Source of the DNA: Porphyromonadaceae bacterium UBA7087
GTDB taxonomy: Bacteria > Bacteroidota > Bacteroidia > Bacteroidales > Muribaculaceae
Reading direction: 5' to 3'
Assembly: GCA_002493515.1 (NCBI GenBank)
Contig: DKYZ01000090.1
Span: forward strand, 1-27,980
Length of the DNA stretch: 27,980 nt
In this document: piece by piece, positions 15,961-24,356 of the stretch
Layout of the letters: each line of letters opens with the position of its first letter
How positions within the stretch are numbered: the stretch's first letter is position 1
The notes under the pieces: generated by a model
What the model saw: the letters and a program-made list of their open reading frames with translations, nothing else
Told to the model about the DNA's origin: nothing
Databases searched by the model: none
Program-made: the position numbers and the translations under genes

Positions 15961-18723
15961 TCAGACCACTACGTTGACGATGCGGCCCGCCACCACTATG
16001 ACCTTGCGCGGCGTCTTGCCGTCAAGCCATTTGGCGGCACCCTCGTGGCTGAGGGCGATGCGCTCCACCTCCTCCCTGGGGGCATCCGCCGCCACCTCCA
16101 CCGTATAGCGGGTCTTTCCGTTGAAGCTGACGGGATATTTCACCATGTCCTCCTTCAGGCAGTTCTCGTCATATTCCGGCCATGCGGCGTCGACAACGCT
16201 GCCCTCGTGGCCGAGCATATGCCAGAACTCCTCCGCTATATGCGGCGCGAAGGGCGCTATGAGGCGGGTGAAGATATCCAGGGCCTCCCGGCTGTCGCTC
16301 TTCTGCTTAGTCAGCTCGTTGAGAGCCACCATGAAGGCCGCCACGGAGGTATTGAATGAGAATGCCTCTATATCCGCCGTCACCTTCTTGATGAGCTTGT
16401 GCATTGTCTTCTTCTCCTGGGCCGTCATCTCCCTTGCTGGTGATTCCGTCGCCTTCTGCGCGAAGCCCCACAGCTTCTTCAGGAACCGGTTGACGCCGTC
16501 GATGCCATTGGTGTCCCAGGGCTTCGACTGCTCGAGCGGGCCGAGGAACATCTCGTAAAGCCTGAGGGTGTCGGCTCCGTAGCGCTCCACGATATCATCG
16601 GGATTGACAACGTTGAACATCGACTTCGACATCTTCTCGACCGCGTAACCGCAGACGTATTTGCCATCCTCGAGGATGAACTCCGCATCGGCATAGTCGG
16701 GACGCCAGGCCTTGAAGCGCTCCGTGTCAAGCACATCGTTGCTGACAAGGTTGATATCCACACGTATGGGCGTGGTGTCATACTGATCCTTGAGCCCGTG
16801 GCTGACGAAAGTGTTTGTGTCCTTGATTCTGTATACGAAGTTGCTCCGGCCCTGTATCATGCCCTGGTTCACAAGCTTCTTGAAAGGCTCCGCCTCGGCC
16901 ACAAGCCCGAGGTCATAGAGGAATTTGTTCCAGAAGCGCGAATAGATGAGATGGCCCGTGGCATGCTCCGCTCCTCCGACGTAGAGATCCACGTCACGCC
17001 AGTATTCATCAGCTTCCCTGCCTACGAGGGCCTTGTCGTTGCGCGGGTCCATATAGCGGAGGTAATACGCGCTCGACCCCGCGAAACCGGGCATCGTGCA
17101 GAGCTCAAGGGGATAACCCTCCTCGCTCACCCATCCCTTGGCGCGTCCCAGAGGGGGCTCGCCTGTAGAGGTCGGAAGATAGCAGTCCACCTCCGGCAGC
17201 TCCAGCGGGAGCTTATCCTCAGGAAGCAGACAGGCCACTCCATCCTTGTAGTATACCGGGAAAGGCTCGCCCCAGTAGCGCTGACGCGAGAAAATGGCAT
17301 CGCGGAGACGGTAATTCACCTTTACCTTGCCTATGCCTTTCTCGGCTATGAATCTCTTTGTCTTCGCAATCGCATCCTTTACCTCCAGGCCGTTGAGGTC
17401 GAGCTCCGGCCCGCACGAGTTTATCATCTTTCCCTCCTTGGCGTCGAAACTTGACTCGCTGACGTCGGCGCCCTCGATGAGCGGCACAACCGGGAGGTCG
17501 AAATGGCGTGCGAAAGCGTAGTCGCGCGAGTCGTGCGCCGGGACGGCCATGATGGCGCCCGTGCCGTATCCTGCGAGCACATAATCGCTCACCCAGATTG
17601 GAATCTCCTTGCCGGTGAGCGGATTCACGGCATAGCTGCCGGTGAAGACGCCGCTTACCTTTTTCTCTATCTGACGCTCGCGCTCGGTCTTGCGGCATAC
17701 CTCCTTGAGGTAATCACACACGGCCGCTTTCTGCTCCGGGGCAGTGAGCATCTCCACATATTTCGACTCCGGGGCAAGCACCATGAAGGTCACGCCGAAG
17801 ACGGTGTCGGCACGGGTGGTGAAGATCTCCAGCTCAATGTCGCTTCCGGCCACGGGGAAACGCATCTCGGCGCCTTCGCTTCGGCCAATCCAGTTGCGCT
17901 GCGTCTCCTTGAGGCTCTCGCTCCACTGCAGCCTCTCCAGGTCGTCGAGCAGACGCGGAGCGTAAGCCGACACCCTCAGACACCACTGGCGCATCACCTT
18001 CTGCTCGACAGGGTATCCGCCGCGGACGCTGACGCCCTCGCTCACCTCGTCGTTGGCCAGCACTGTGCCGAGCGCCTCACACCAGTTGACCATGGCCTCG
18101 GCGCGATAGGCGATCCGGTAGTTCATCAACGTGTCCTCGCGCTGCTTCCAGTCCATGGCGTTCCATTCATCGGCCGTGAAGTGCAGCTCCTTGCTGCAGG
18201 CAGCCGTCGCGCCCTCGCTGCCGTGCCTGCTGAAATATTCCTCGAGCTCAGATATGGGACGCGCCTTATGCGCCACGGTGTCGTAATAATGGCCGAACAT
18301 CTGCATGAACGCCCACTGCGTCCATTTGTAATACTCCGGGTCGCAGGTCTTTATCTCGCGGCTCCAGTCGAACGAGAATCCGATCTTGTCGAGCTGCTCG
18401 CGATAACGGTTGATGTTGTCGATGGTGGTTTTCTCCGGATGCTGCCCTGTCTGTATGGCATATTGCTCGGCAGGAAGTCCGTAGGCGTCATAACCCATCG
18501 GGTGAAGCACGTTGAAACCCTGCTGACGCTTGTAGCGCGAATAAATGTCGCTCGCGATATAGCCCAGGGGATGGCCTACGTGAAGCCCGGCTCCCGAGGG
18601 GTAAGGGAACATGTCGAGCACGTAGAATTTCTTCCTGGCCGGATCGATCTCGGTCTTGTAAATGCCGTTGTCACGCCAATACTGCTGCCAGCGGCTCTCT
18701 ATCTCTTTGTGGTTGTATTCCAT
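15961..18723 (-). CDS. leuS: Leucyl-tRNA synthetase
   Basis: LeuRS charges tRNA-Leu with leucine and edits mischarged products. The 920-residue protein has the class I HIGH motif as HVGH (48-51) in PYPSGAGLHVGHPLGY, the inserted CP1 editing domain in the first half, and KMSKS at about residue 695 in EKMSKSMFNVVNPD. The C-terminal anticodon-binding domain ends with GRIVNVVV. The open frame continues 22 codons upstream to ATG 18789, but that start lies inside the promoter, so ATG 18723 (MEYNHKEIESRWQQYW, a typical LeuRS start) is preferred. The leader carries a strong GC-rich hairpin at its 5' end. The gene heads a long minus-strand block. Confidence 0.97.
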   Translation of the reverse strand: MEYNHKEIESRWQQYWRDNGIYKTEIDPARKKFYVLDMFPYPSGAGLHVGHPLGYIASDIYSRYKRQQGFNVLHPMGYDAYGLPAEQYAIQTGQHPEKTTIDNINRYREQLDKIGFSFDWSREIKTCDPEYYKWTQWAFMQMFGHYYDTVAHKARPISELEEYFSRHGSEGATAACSKELHFTADEWNAMDWKQREDTLMNYRIAYRAEAMVNWCEALGTVLANDEVSEGVSVRGGYPVEQKVMRQWCLRVSAYAPRLLDDLERLQWSESLKETQRNWIGRSEGAEMRFPVAGSDIELEIFTTRADTVFGVTFMVLAPESKYVEMLTAPEQKAAVCDYLKEVCRKTERERQIEKKVSGVFTGSYAVNPLTGKEIPIWVSDYVLAGYGTGAIMAVPAHDSRDYAFARHFDLPVVPLIEGADVSESSFDAKEGKMINSCGPELDLNGLEVKDAIAKTKRFIAEKGIGKVKVNYRLRDAIFSRQRYWGEPFPVYYKDGVACLLPEDKLPLELPEVDCYLPTSTGEPPLGRAKGWVSEEGYPLELCTMPGFAGSSAYYLRYMDPRNDKALVGREADEYWRDVDLYVGGAEHATGHLIYSRFWNKFLYDLGLVAEAEPFKKLVNQGMIQGRSNFVYRIKDTNTFVSHGLKDQYDTTPIRVDINLVSNDVLDTERFKAWRPDYADAEFILEDGKYVCGYAVEKMSKSMFNVVNPDDIVERYGADTLRLYEMFLGPLEQSKPWDTNGIDGVNRFLKKLWGFAQKATESPAREMTAQEKKTMHKLIKKVTADIEAFSFNTSVAAFMVALNELTKQKSDSREALDIFTRLIAPFAPHIAEEFWHMLGHEGSVVDAAWPEYDENCLKEDMVKYPVSFNGKTRYTVEVAADAPREEVERIALSHEGAAKWLDGKTPRKVIVVAGRIVNVVV

Positions 18724-18744
18724 CTGACTATTGTTAGGAAAGTT

Positions 18745-18775
18745 ACTCGGCCGGCGTCCGTTGCGCCGACCGAGT
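18745..18775 (-). promoter_or_regulatory. 5'-end hairpin in the leuS leader
   Basis: Read on the minus strand, ACTCGGTCGGCG pairs with CGCCGGCCGAGT over 12 positions (one G-U wobble) around a 7-nt loop. It begins two bases after the -7 element, so it spans or directly follows the transcription start. About 21 nt of unstructured, AT-richer sequence then leads to ATG 18723. It may stabilise the transcript or reduce initiation; no leader peptide with Leu codons and no T-box-like element is visible. Confidence 0.6.
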
Positions 18776-18776
18776 G

Positions 18777-18808
18777 CAAAGTTAATCATTTTTATCCGTA
18801 TTTTCCAA
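18777..18808 (-). promoter_or_regulatory. leuS promoter (-33 TTG, -7 TAACTTTG)
   Basis: On the minus strand TTG (18808-18806), a 21-bp spacer, and TAACTTTG (18784-18777) match the Bacteroidota primary-sigma promoter. The -33 is only about 25 bp beyond the stop codon of the upstream CotH gene. Confidence 0.75.
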
Positions 18809-18832
18809 CTTCCGCTGCAAAAGGACAGTATA

Positions 18833-20341
18833 TCACTCTCCGCGTCGGAGAATGCGCCTGCCGTCGGAGCTCACCAATATACCTTTTGCCGTGGCGTTGC
18901 CGCTTACCCTGACTCCGCCTACTGTATATGTCGCAGATCCGGCGGGAAGGCCGGCGCCATACCCGTAGCCGTCAGTATCGCGGTCGGTCTCAACCTCGTC
19001 GATTCCACTTCCGCCGTTGATGAGGCGATCGAGTGTCTTTACCCTTCCCGCAATCCATTCCTCGAGATTTTTCAGGCATATCTCCTTCTCGGTATATCCT
19101 CTGCCTTTCAGTCGGTTTTCAAGGGCACGCGCATCATCGAGACCTTCGTTGAGGGCCAGCTGTGACTTCACGCGCTCCATGAACGTCGCGGCAAGCGTCG
19201 GGGCTATGCTGTTCCACTGTTCCTTATATTCCTGCTGGAACTCGGGAATGCGGAAAAGCTCCCTGAAATAATATACATCGCTTCCATGCACCGGACTGAA
19301 CTCTTCTGATTTACGGCTGAACGACGTGTCCAGATCCCAGAGCGGACCCATCCGGAAAGGCGTCTCGAAAGGGGTGAGATGGCTGAAGGAATCCTTTATC
19401 AGGTATATGTTGCTTCCCGCAGGGTCGATGGTGTTCATTATGTCATGGGCAAGCACCCAGCAGGCAAACGACCTGAAGTCGATAAGTTCGTCTGTCGGCT
19501 TGCCGTTGTAGAGGGCGTCCTCGAGTATCGAGACTGCCCACTGTATGTTCGAGAGTGTGTTCTCCTCGAAGTCATCGGTGTCAGGCTCCTTGAATGTCCA
19601 TCCGAGGCTGGCAGGGATGTGGCGCGACTTGAAATATACCTCATCCGGCTTCCACCAGTAGGGGTCATCCTCGATTATATAGCCGGTATCCTCTATGGCG
19701 GCGCGGCCCTCCTCTCCGGATATGGCCTCACACAGGAAATACACTCCCCTGTATTTTCCGTTCAGCACCACGTTGACGTAGACACCCCTCGGCTGCCACC
19801 CCAGGCCGCAGATGCGCCCCAGCTCGAAACCGGCCTGTATGTTCAGGTCTGTATTGTTTGCGGTGACAAGCACCCAGTCTTTCGATTTGGGGGCGTCCGG
19901 CCAGCAGTCGAGTATGTTGGCTTTCTTGGAGAGCTTGATCTTATAGCCCGGCTTCGAGCTTTTCTTGCCATCCCAGTTGGCGGAGGTGTTTCCGCGCACC
20001 TTCAGTCTCACTCCGGACTCCTTCTTCACGTATTCCCCGCTCTCGTAATAAGTCTCGCCAAGCCGGGATATTGTCAGAGCTCCCTCCACGTATTCATTAT
20101 TGGTGATGGAGGCTCCTCCGCATCCTTCGGGCGGGAACAACAGGTCGAAATCAGGGTCTTCGCCGTTCTTCATGTTGAAATACAGGGCCGGCAGATCCAT
20201 CTCCGCCAGCGTAGCCTCAAGCTCTGCGGCCGTGAGGCGTTCCGCAGCCGGTGCCTGCGCCCTTTCCCTGGCCGAAGCCAATGCCGGCAACAGTCCGGTC
20301 ATGATAATAAGTGTAATCAGTGTCTTTCGCATTTCGGTCAT
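18833..20341 (-). CDS. Secreted CotH-kinase family protein
   Basis: A 502-residue exported protein with a signal peptide (about 1-24, hydrophobic core LITLIIMTGLLPALA). The CotH domain (PF08757 type) spans about 105-410. Diagnostic stretches are VRLKVRGNTSANWDGKKSS (111-129), VTANNTDLNIQAGFELG (159-175), the stretch NGKYRGVYFLCEAI (194-207) and MGPLWDLDTSFS (331-342). Bacillus CotH is an atypical protein kinase that phosphorylates spore-coat proteins; substrates in Bacteroidetes are unknown. The C-terminus (YTVGGVRVSGNATAKGILV, ending ILRRGE) resembles a short beta-rich anchoring or sorting tail. Start may be M1 (20341) or M4 (20332). It has a strong promoter of its own and precedes leuS by 109 bp. 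Confidence 0.88.
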   Translation of the reverse strand: MTEMRKTLITLIIMTGLLPALASARERAQAPAAERLTAAELEATLAEMDLPALYFNMKNGEDPDFDLLFPPEGCGGASITNNEYVEGALTISRLGETYYESGEYVKKESGVRLKVRGNTSANWDGKKSSKPGYKIKLSKKANILDCWPDAPKSKDWVLVTANNTDLNIQAGFELGRICGLGWQPRGVYVNVVLNGKYRGVYFLCEAISGEEGRAAIEDTGYIIEDDPYWWKPDEVYFKSRHIPASLGWTFKEPDTDDFEENTLSNIQWAVSILEDALYNGKPTDELIDFRSFACWVLAHDIMNTIDPAGSNIYLIKDSFSHLTPFETPFRMGPLWDLDTSFSRKSEEFSPVHGSDVYYFRELFRIPEFQQEYKEQWNSIAPTLAATFMERVKSQLALNEGLDDARALENRLKGRGYTEKEICLKNLEEWIAGRVKTLDRLINGGSGIDEVETDRDTDGYGYGAGLPAGSATYTVGGVRVSGNATAKGILVSSDGRRILRRGE

Positions 20342-20362
20342 AAATTATGTCTGTTCAGGCTG

Positions 20363-20393
20363 CAAAGGTAATTCTAATATTCCTAAAATCAAA
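20363..20393 (-). promoter_or_regulatory. CotH gene promoter (-33 TTTG, -7 TACCTTTG)
   Basis: On the minus strand TTTG (20393-20390), a 19-bp spacer, and TACCTTTG (20370-20363) match the Bacteroidota consensus very well. The -7 element is 21 nt before ATG 20341. Confidence 0.75.
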
Positions 20394-20432
20394 AATCCCG
20401 TCCCCGGTTCTCTTTCCATGCCGGTATCTTCC

Positions 20433-21788
20433 TCAGTCGGTGAGCCCGTCGAGATTCACCCGGTAGATGCCCAATGTAGGATTGTCTCGCTTGACGAACA
20501 TAGTCATGTAAACCGGGAAATAGCATATTTTTCCCCTTTCCTCAACATTGCATTGGGCGAATACATATCCCTTCCTCAGACCGTAATCCGCACATGACAT
20601 GACTTTCTCCAATGCATTGTGACTCCTGTAATCCTTACCGGACTTCACCTCTATGGCAACAGCCTCTCCTCCTATCGCCACCAGAAAATCCACCTCACCA
20701 AGCCGCTTGCTATTGAAATAATATACATCAAGACCATGACTGAACAATTCCTGGGCAACCGCATTCTCATATACTGCCCCACAGTTCACATCAATATCGC
20801 CGGCTATTATCTTGAGCTGTATCCCTTCGGCATATTGACATGCCAGCAGTCCGACGTCATTTGAGAAAAGCTTGAACAGATTCCGGTTTTCCGAGAGGCG
20901 AAGCGGCAGTTTGGGCTCACTTACATTATATACCGGCAAAGCCACGCCCGCGTCCTTTAGCCAAAGGAAACTGTCCTTATAACGCTCGAACTTGGCATGT
21001 TCATTGAGATTCTTCAGGATAAACCTCTTGTTCTTGGCATCAAGCTCGGATGGTATCAGATCAAATATTTCCTTTATCACCAGTTTGTCACGTTCCGCAT
21101 ATTTCGATATGTCCCTGCGATAGAGCGAGACAATATCCGCCTGCACTCCTGCCACCGACGTCAGGTCGTTGCTGTCGATATATTCAGACACGGCCTCAGG
21201 CATCCCTCCTATTATCAGATAGAGACGGAAAAGCTGCAACAGCCTGTCATTCACCACCTCATCGACGGGTATCCTCTCCCTCCATCTCTTCTCAACCTCT
21301 CCAATAATACTGGGACTCACACCAAGATTGACAAAAAACTCCTCAAGCCCGAGGGGATACACCTCCTTCACTCCCATGAAACCCACGGGCTCTGATTTAA
21401 TATCGCGCAATTCCACTCCAAGCAACGATCCTGTAAGGATATATCTGTATGAGCCTTCCTCTACCAGAAACTTCAACATCGTAACTACCTCCGGACATTC
21501 CTGCACCTCATCGAAGAGGACCAGGGTACTGCCCCGTTTAAGCGGCTTCTTGGCAAACGCCGATATTCGGAACATAATATCTTCCGCATCACCGGGCTGG
21601 GAAAATATCTTTATGGCATTCGGTCTCTCGACAAAGTTGATCTCCACAAAACAATCGAACTCCTTGCCCAGTTTCCTGGCAAGATGGGTTTTCCCGGTTT
21701 GACGCGCACCGGTGAGAAGCAACGCATTATCCGACCGTTTGTAATAGTCTTCAATCTCTTCCCAAATCTTTCTGTATAGCTCCGTCAT
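20433..21788 (-). CDS. AAA+ ATPase with DUF4143 / PD-(D/E)XK domain
   Basis: A 451-residue cytoplasmic protein of the AAA_14/DUF4143 group. The ATPase domain has Walker A TGARQTGKTH (26-35) and Walker B TLVLFDEVQECP (88-99), followed by the sensor-like ILTGSLLGVEL (117-127). The C-terminal DUF4143 region carries a PD-(D/E)XK-like core: YENAVAQEL (340-348), E365 and D367 in GEVDFLV, and E380-V-K382 in AIEVKSGKD. Members are abundant and patchily distributed in gut Bacteroidales; the function is unproven. The start at 21788 is the first Met and follows a consensus promoter. By eye the gene is more AT-rich than its neighbours, which fits horizontal acquisition. Its promoter contains the first unit of the 32-bp repeat array. 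Confidence 0.87.
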   Translation of the reverse strand: MTELYRKIWEEIEDYYKRSDNALLLTGARQTGKTHLARKLGKEFDCFVEINFVERPNAIKIFSQPGDAEDIMFRISAFAKKPLKRGSTLVLFDEVQECPEVVTMLKFLVEEGSYRYILTGSLLGVELRDIKSEPVGFMGVKEVYPLGLEEFFVNLGVSPSIIGEVEKRWRERIPVDEVVNDRLLQLFRLYLIIGGMPEAVSEYIDSNDLTSVAGVQADIVSLYRRDISKYAERDKLVIKEIFDLIPSELDAKNKRFILKNLNEHAKFERYKDSFLWLKDAGVALPVYNVSEPKLPLRLSENRNLFKLFSNDVGLLACQYAEGIQLKIIAGDIDVNCGAVYENAVAQELFSHGLDVYYFNSKRLGEVDFLVAIGGEAVAIEVKSGKDYRSHNALEKVMSCADYGLRKGYVFAQCNVEERGKICYFPVYMTMFVKRDNPTLGIYRVNLDGLTD

Positions 21789-21833
21789 CGTCTATCCTGA
21801 ATTAATCAATTGCTATTCAACTATTTTCAAATG

Positions 21834-21863
21834 CAAATTTAATAAATCTGCCGCTTTTTCCAA
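21834..21863 (-). promoter_or_regulatory. Promoter of the AAA+/DUF4143 gene, with a repeat unit as its spacer
   Basis: On the minus strand TTG (21863-21861), a 19-bp spacer, and TAAATTTG (21841-21834) match the Bacteroidota promoter consensus. The spacer holds nearly all of one GGAAAAAGCGGCA repeat, and the G of the -33 TTG is the first base of that repeat. A factor binding the repeat would therefore cover the RNA polymerase site. The leader to ATG 21788 is about 40 nt. Confidence 0.65.
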
Positions 21864-21957
21864 AATAAAAAGGCCGTTCCTGCCGCTTTTTCCGAGTTTT
21901 TAACGCCTTTTTTGCCGCTTTTTCCATGTTTAAAAGGCTGTTTTTGCCGCTTTTTCC
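21849..21957. repeat. Four-copy direct repeat with exact 32-bp period
   Basis: The 13-mer TGCCGCTTTTTCC occurs without change at 21849-21861, 21881-21893, 21913-21925 and 21945-21957, so start-to-start spacing is exactly 32 bp each time. The 19-bp spacers are partly conserved: spacers 1 and 3 share AAAAGGCyGTT, while spacer 2 is more diverged. A 32-bp period is not a multiple of three, so coding is unlikely; the short minus-strand open frame crossing it changes reading in each unit. The period is about three DNA helical turns, placing all copies on one DNA face. Units are far too short and spacers too similar for a CRISPR array. Confidence 0.9.
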
Positions 21958-22083
21958 AAATTCTAGGGCAGCAAAACCAAAGACTCTCAGGCTGCGTATA
22001 CTTTTTGCCCTCCACGGCTGTTATCTCTATATATGGACTTTTGTTTCCCAATCATGAATCAACCTACACAACAACCCCTCTAT

Positions 22084-23481
22084 ATGAAAAAAGCCAAACG
22101 ACTACTCACCATGCTCATGGCCGCAGCCATGGCATCTCCCTCCCTGTGTGCCGCCGGTCTCGGCGACAGAAACGCAGAATCCCCGGCTCCCGCCTGGATG
22201 GACAATGCCGTAATCTATGAGGCAAACCTCCGCCAGGGCACTGCCGAACGGACCTTCAAGGGTCTCCAGCGCCAGCTCCCGCGTCTGAAAGACCTCGGCG
22301 TGGATATAGTGTGGCTCATGCCAATCCACCCCATCAGTGAGAAAAACCGCAAAGGCACCCTCGGCTCATATTACGCCGTGAAAGACTACAAGGCTGTCAA
22401 CCCGGAGTTCGGCACAATGGAAGACCTCAAGGAGCTTGTGCGCACAGCCCACACGCTCGGAATGAAGGTAATAATCGACGAGGTCTGCAACCACACAGGC
22501 TGCGACAACGCTTGGGTGACGGAACACCCCGAATATTACGCACGCAACGAGAAGGGCGAGATGTTCGGCCCGTTCGACTGGACCGACACCTACAAGCTCG
22601 ACTACTCCAACCCGGCGACTCGCGCCGCCATGACAGACGCCCTGAAGTTCTGGATCCAGGAGGCTGACATCGACGGCTACCGCTGCGACGTAGCAGGCGA
22701 GGTGCCCACCGATTTCTGGGAGGAGGTGCGCCCGCAGCTCCAGGCCCTCAAGCCGGTGTTCATGCTTGCCGAGGCTTCCAAACCGGACCTGCTGCTGAAG
22801 GCGTTAGACGCTGACTATGCATGGCCGATGAAAGATGTCTTCAACGCTATCGCCGCCACGCAGGGTGTTAACCAATATGCCGTGGAGCATAAGCAGAATC
22901 TTCCGAAAACCTCCGCAGCCGATATCGTGAAACTTCTCGACAGGCAGAAGAAGGAATACCCGAAGGGCGCCGTCCATATGAACATGGTGACAAACCATGA
23001 CCTCAACTCCTGGGAGGGAACCGAGTTCGAGCGTCTCGGCCCCGCCACGGGTGTATTCGCAATGCTCTCATATACGCTGCCGGGAATGCCGATGATTTAC
23101 ACCGGCCAGGAGGTAGGCTTCAATCATCCTTTCGAGTTTTTCGAGCTTGACACGATACAGCCCAACTATGCCTCCAACGAGATAACGGTCTTCTACGAGA
23201 TGCTCAATGCCTTGAAGCACAAGAACTCCGCGCTCAACGCCCGTGAGGGGCAGAATGTCACGACATTCATTCCCGTCGGTTCTGACGATATCATAGCTTT
23301 CACGCGCAGCAACGACAATGACGCCGTAACTGTTATCGCCAACCTCTCGAACGCCGACGCCGACGTCAATTTTGGAGCAAACGCCCCCGACGTTACCGGC
23401 TTCACCAACTACTTCACCGGCGCCCAGGCCACACTACCCACTAAACTCGGACCCTGGGAATATATGGTGCTTTCCAAATAA
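22084..23481 (+). CDS. Secreted GH13 alpha-amylase family protein
   Basis: A 465-residue exported glycoside hydrolase of family 13, acting on alpha-1,4-glucans such as starch or maltooligosaccharides in the periplasm or at the surface. Residues 1-24 form a signal peptide; ATG 22084 (MKKAKRLLTML) gives a proper signal sequence, whereas the frame extends to 22033. The barrel's conserved regions are visible: DEVCNH (132-137), DGYRCDVAGEVP (197-208) with nucleophile D202, MLAEAS (227-232) with acid/base E230, and TNHDLNSW (303-310) with D306. A beta-sandwich C domain ends the protein. No susC, susD or susR-like gene is adjacent, so it is not in a classic starch-utilisation locus here. No clean -7 element was found; TACTTTTTG near 21999-22007 is one base too long. 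Confidence 0.92.
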   Translation: MKKAKRLLTMLMAAAMASPSLCAAGLGDRNAESPAPAWMDNAVIYEANLRQGTAERTFKGLQRQLPRLKDLGVDIVWLMPIHPISEKNRKGTLGSYYAVKDYKAVNPEFGTMEDLKELVRTAHTLGMKVIIDEVCNHTGCDNAWVTEHPEYYARNEKGEMFGPFDWTDTYKLDYSNPATRAAMTDALKFWIQEADIDGYRCDVAGEVPTDFWEEVRPQLQALKPVFMLAEASKPDLLLKALDADYAWPMKDVFNAIAATQGVNQYAVEHKQNLPKTSAADIVKLLDRQKKEYPKGAVHMNMVTNHDLNSWEGTEFERLGPATGVFAMLSYTLPGMPMIYTGQEVGFNHPFEFFELDTIQPNYASNEITVFYEMLNALKHKNSALNAREGQNVTTFIPVGSDDIIAFTRSNDNDAVTVIANLSNADADVNFGANAPDVTGFTNYFTGAQATLPTKLGPWEYMVLSK

Positions 23482-23486
23482 TTGTG

Positions 23487-23494
23487 TAATTTTG
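23487..23494 (+). promoter_or_regulatory. -7 element of panB
   Basis: TAATTTTG matches the consensus and lies six bases after the amylase stop codon and 40 nt before the panB ATG, so panB probably has its own start of transcription. No clear TTG at 19-21 bp upstream. Confidence 0.55.
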
Positions 23495-23534
23495 TCTCCG
23501 GTTTAAATATCAAGTCTAAATCAATCTGTCAAAA

Positions 23535-24356
23535 ATGTCAACCAACACAATAGACAACTCACGGAAAGTGACCACGCGCCGCCTGGTGGAGAAGAAGCAG
23601 CGCGGTGAGAAAATCTCGATGCTCACCGCCTACGACTACTCGTCGGCCAAAATCGTCGATGAGTCGGGAATAGACGTCATCCTCGTGGGCGACTCCGCCT
23701 CCAACGTCATGGCGGGCAACGTGACGACACTGCCCATCACCCTCGACCAGATGATATATCACGCCAAATCGGTGATGAAGGCCGTAAAACGCGCCCTCGT
23801 GGTGGTAGACCTCCCCTTCGGTTCCTACCAGGGGAACTCCAAGGAGGCACTCGCCTCGGCCATACGCATCATGAAGGAGAGCCATGCCGAAGCAGTCAAG
23901 ATGGAGGGTGGTGCCGAAATCAGGGAGTCGGTGGAGCGCATCCTGTGCGCCGGCATCCCCGTGATGGGCCACCTGGGCCTTACCCCGCAGAGCATCAACA
24001 AGTTCGGCACCTACAGCGTCCGCGCCCGCGAAGAGGAGGAAGCCCGCAAACTGATTGCCGACGCAAAGCTTCTGGAGGAGATAGGCTGCTTCGCGATTGT
24101 GCTCGAGAAGATACCGGCCAAGCTCGCCGCCGAGGTCTCGGCCCAGCTCACCATACCCACAATCGGAATCGGAGCCGGAGGGGGCACAGACGGGCAGGTG
24201 CTCGTGATGCACGACATGCTCGGCATCAACAGCGGCTTCTCGCCGCGCTTCCTGCGCCGCTACGCCAACCTCGCCGAGATAATGCACAACGCCATTGGAC
24301 GCTACGTGGAGGATGTGAAGTCGGGCGACTTCCCTTCCGAGACAGAGTCTTACTAA
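23535..24356 (+). CDS. panB: 3-methyl-2-oxobutanoate hydroxymethyltransferase
   Basis: PanB transfers a hydroxymethyl group from 5,10-methylene-tetrahydrofolate to 2-oxoisovalerate, giving ketopantoate, the first committed step towards pantothenate and coenzyme A. The 273-residue length is typical. Visible family elements are MLTAYDYSSAKIVDESG (29-45), ILVGDSASNVMAGN (50-63) with the metal-binding Asp, VVVDLPFGSYQ (about 94-104) with the second metal Asp, AVKMEGG (121-127), the segment GHLGLTPQS (about 143-151), and GIGAGGGTDGQVLV (213-226). The rest of the pathway is not in the window. It ends at a bidirectional terminator shared with the convergent decarboxylase-like gene. Confidence 0.97.
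   Translation: MSTNTIDNSRKVTTRRLVEKKQRGEKISMLTAYDYSSAKIVDESGIDVILVGDSASNVMAGNVTTLPITLDQMIYHAKSVMKAVKRALVVVDLPFGSYQGNSKEALASAIRIMKESHAEAVKMEGGAEIRESVERILCAGIPVMGHLGLTPQSINKFGTYSVRAREEEEARKLIADAKLLEEIGCFAIVLEKIPAKLAAEVSAQLTIPTIGIGAGGGTDGQVLVMHDMLGINSGFSPRFLRRYANLAEIMHNAIGRYVEDVKSGDFPSETESY

Noticed and set aside
18724..18789. 22-codon longer leuS start at ATG 18789
   Set aside because: That ATG lies inside the leuS promoter, upstream of the -7 element's end, and the extra residues are unlike LeuRS N-termini.
17503..18912. 469-codon plus-strand open frame opposite leuS
   Set aside because: It is a shadow of the leuS coding strand; its translation shows no domain and leuS is unambiguous.
21849..21957. 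CRISPR array
   Set aside because: The repeat core is only 13 bp, spacers are 19 bp and similar to each other, there are four units, and no cas gene is present.
21839..22051. 70-codon minus-strand open frame across the repeat array
   Set aside because: The 32-bp period shifts the frame in each unit, the peptide is Lys-rich low complexity, and it would cover the promoter of the ATPase gene.
22084..23481. Starch-utilisation (sus-type) locus around the amylase
   Set aside because: No SusC/SusD-like pair, no SusR-like regulator and no second glycoside hydrolase is adjacent.
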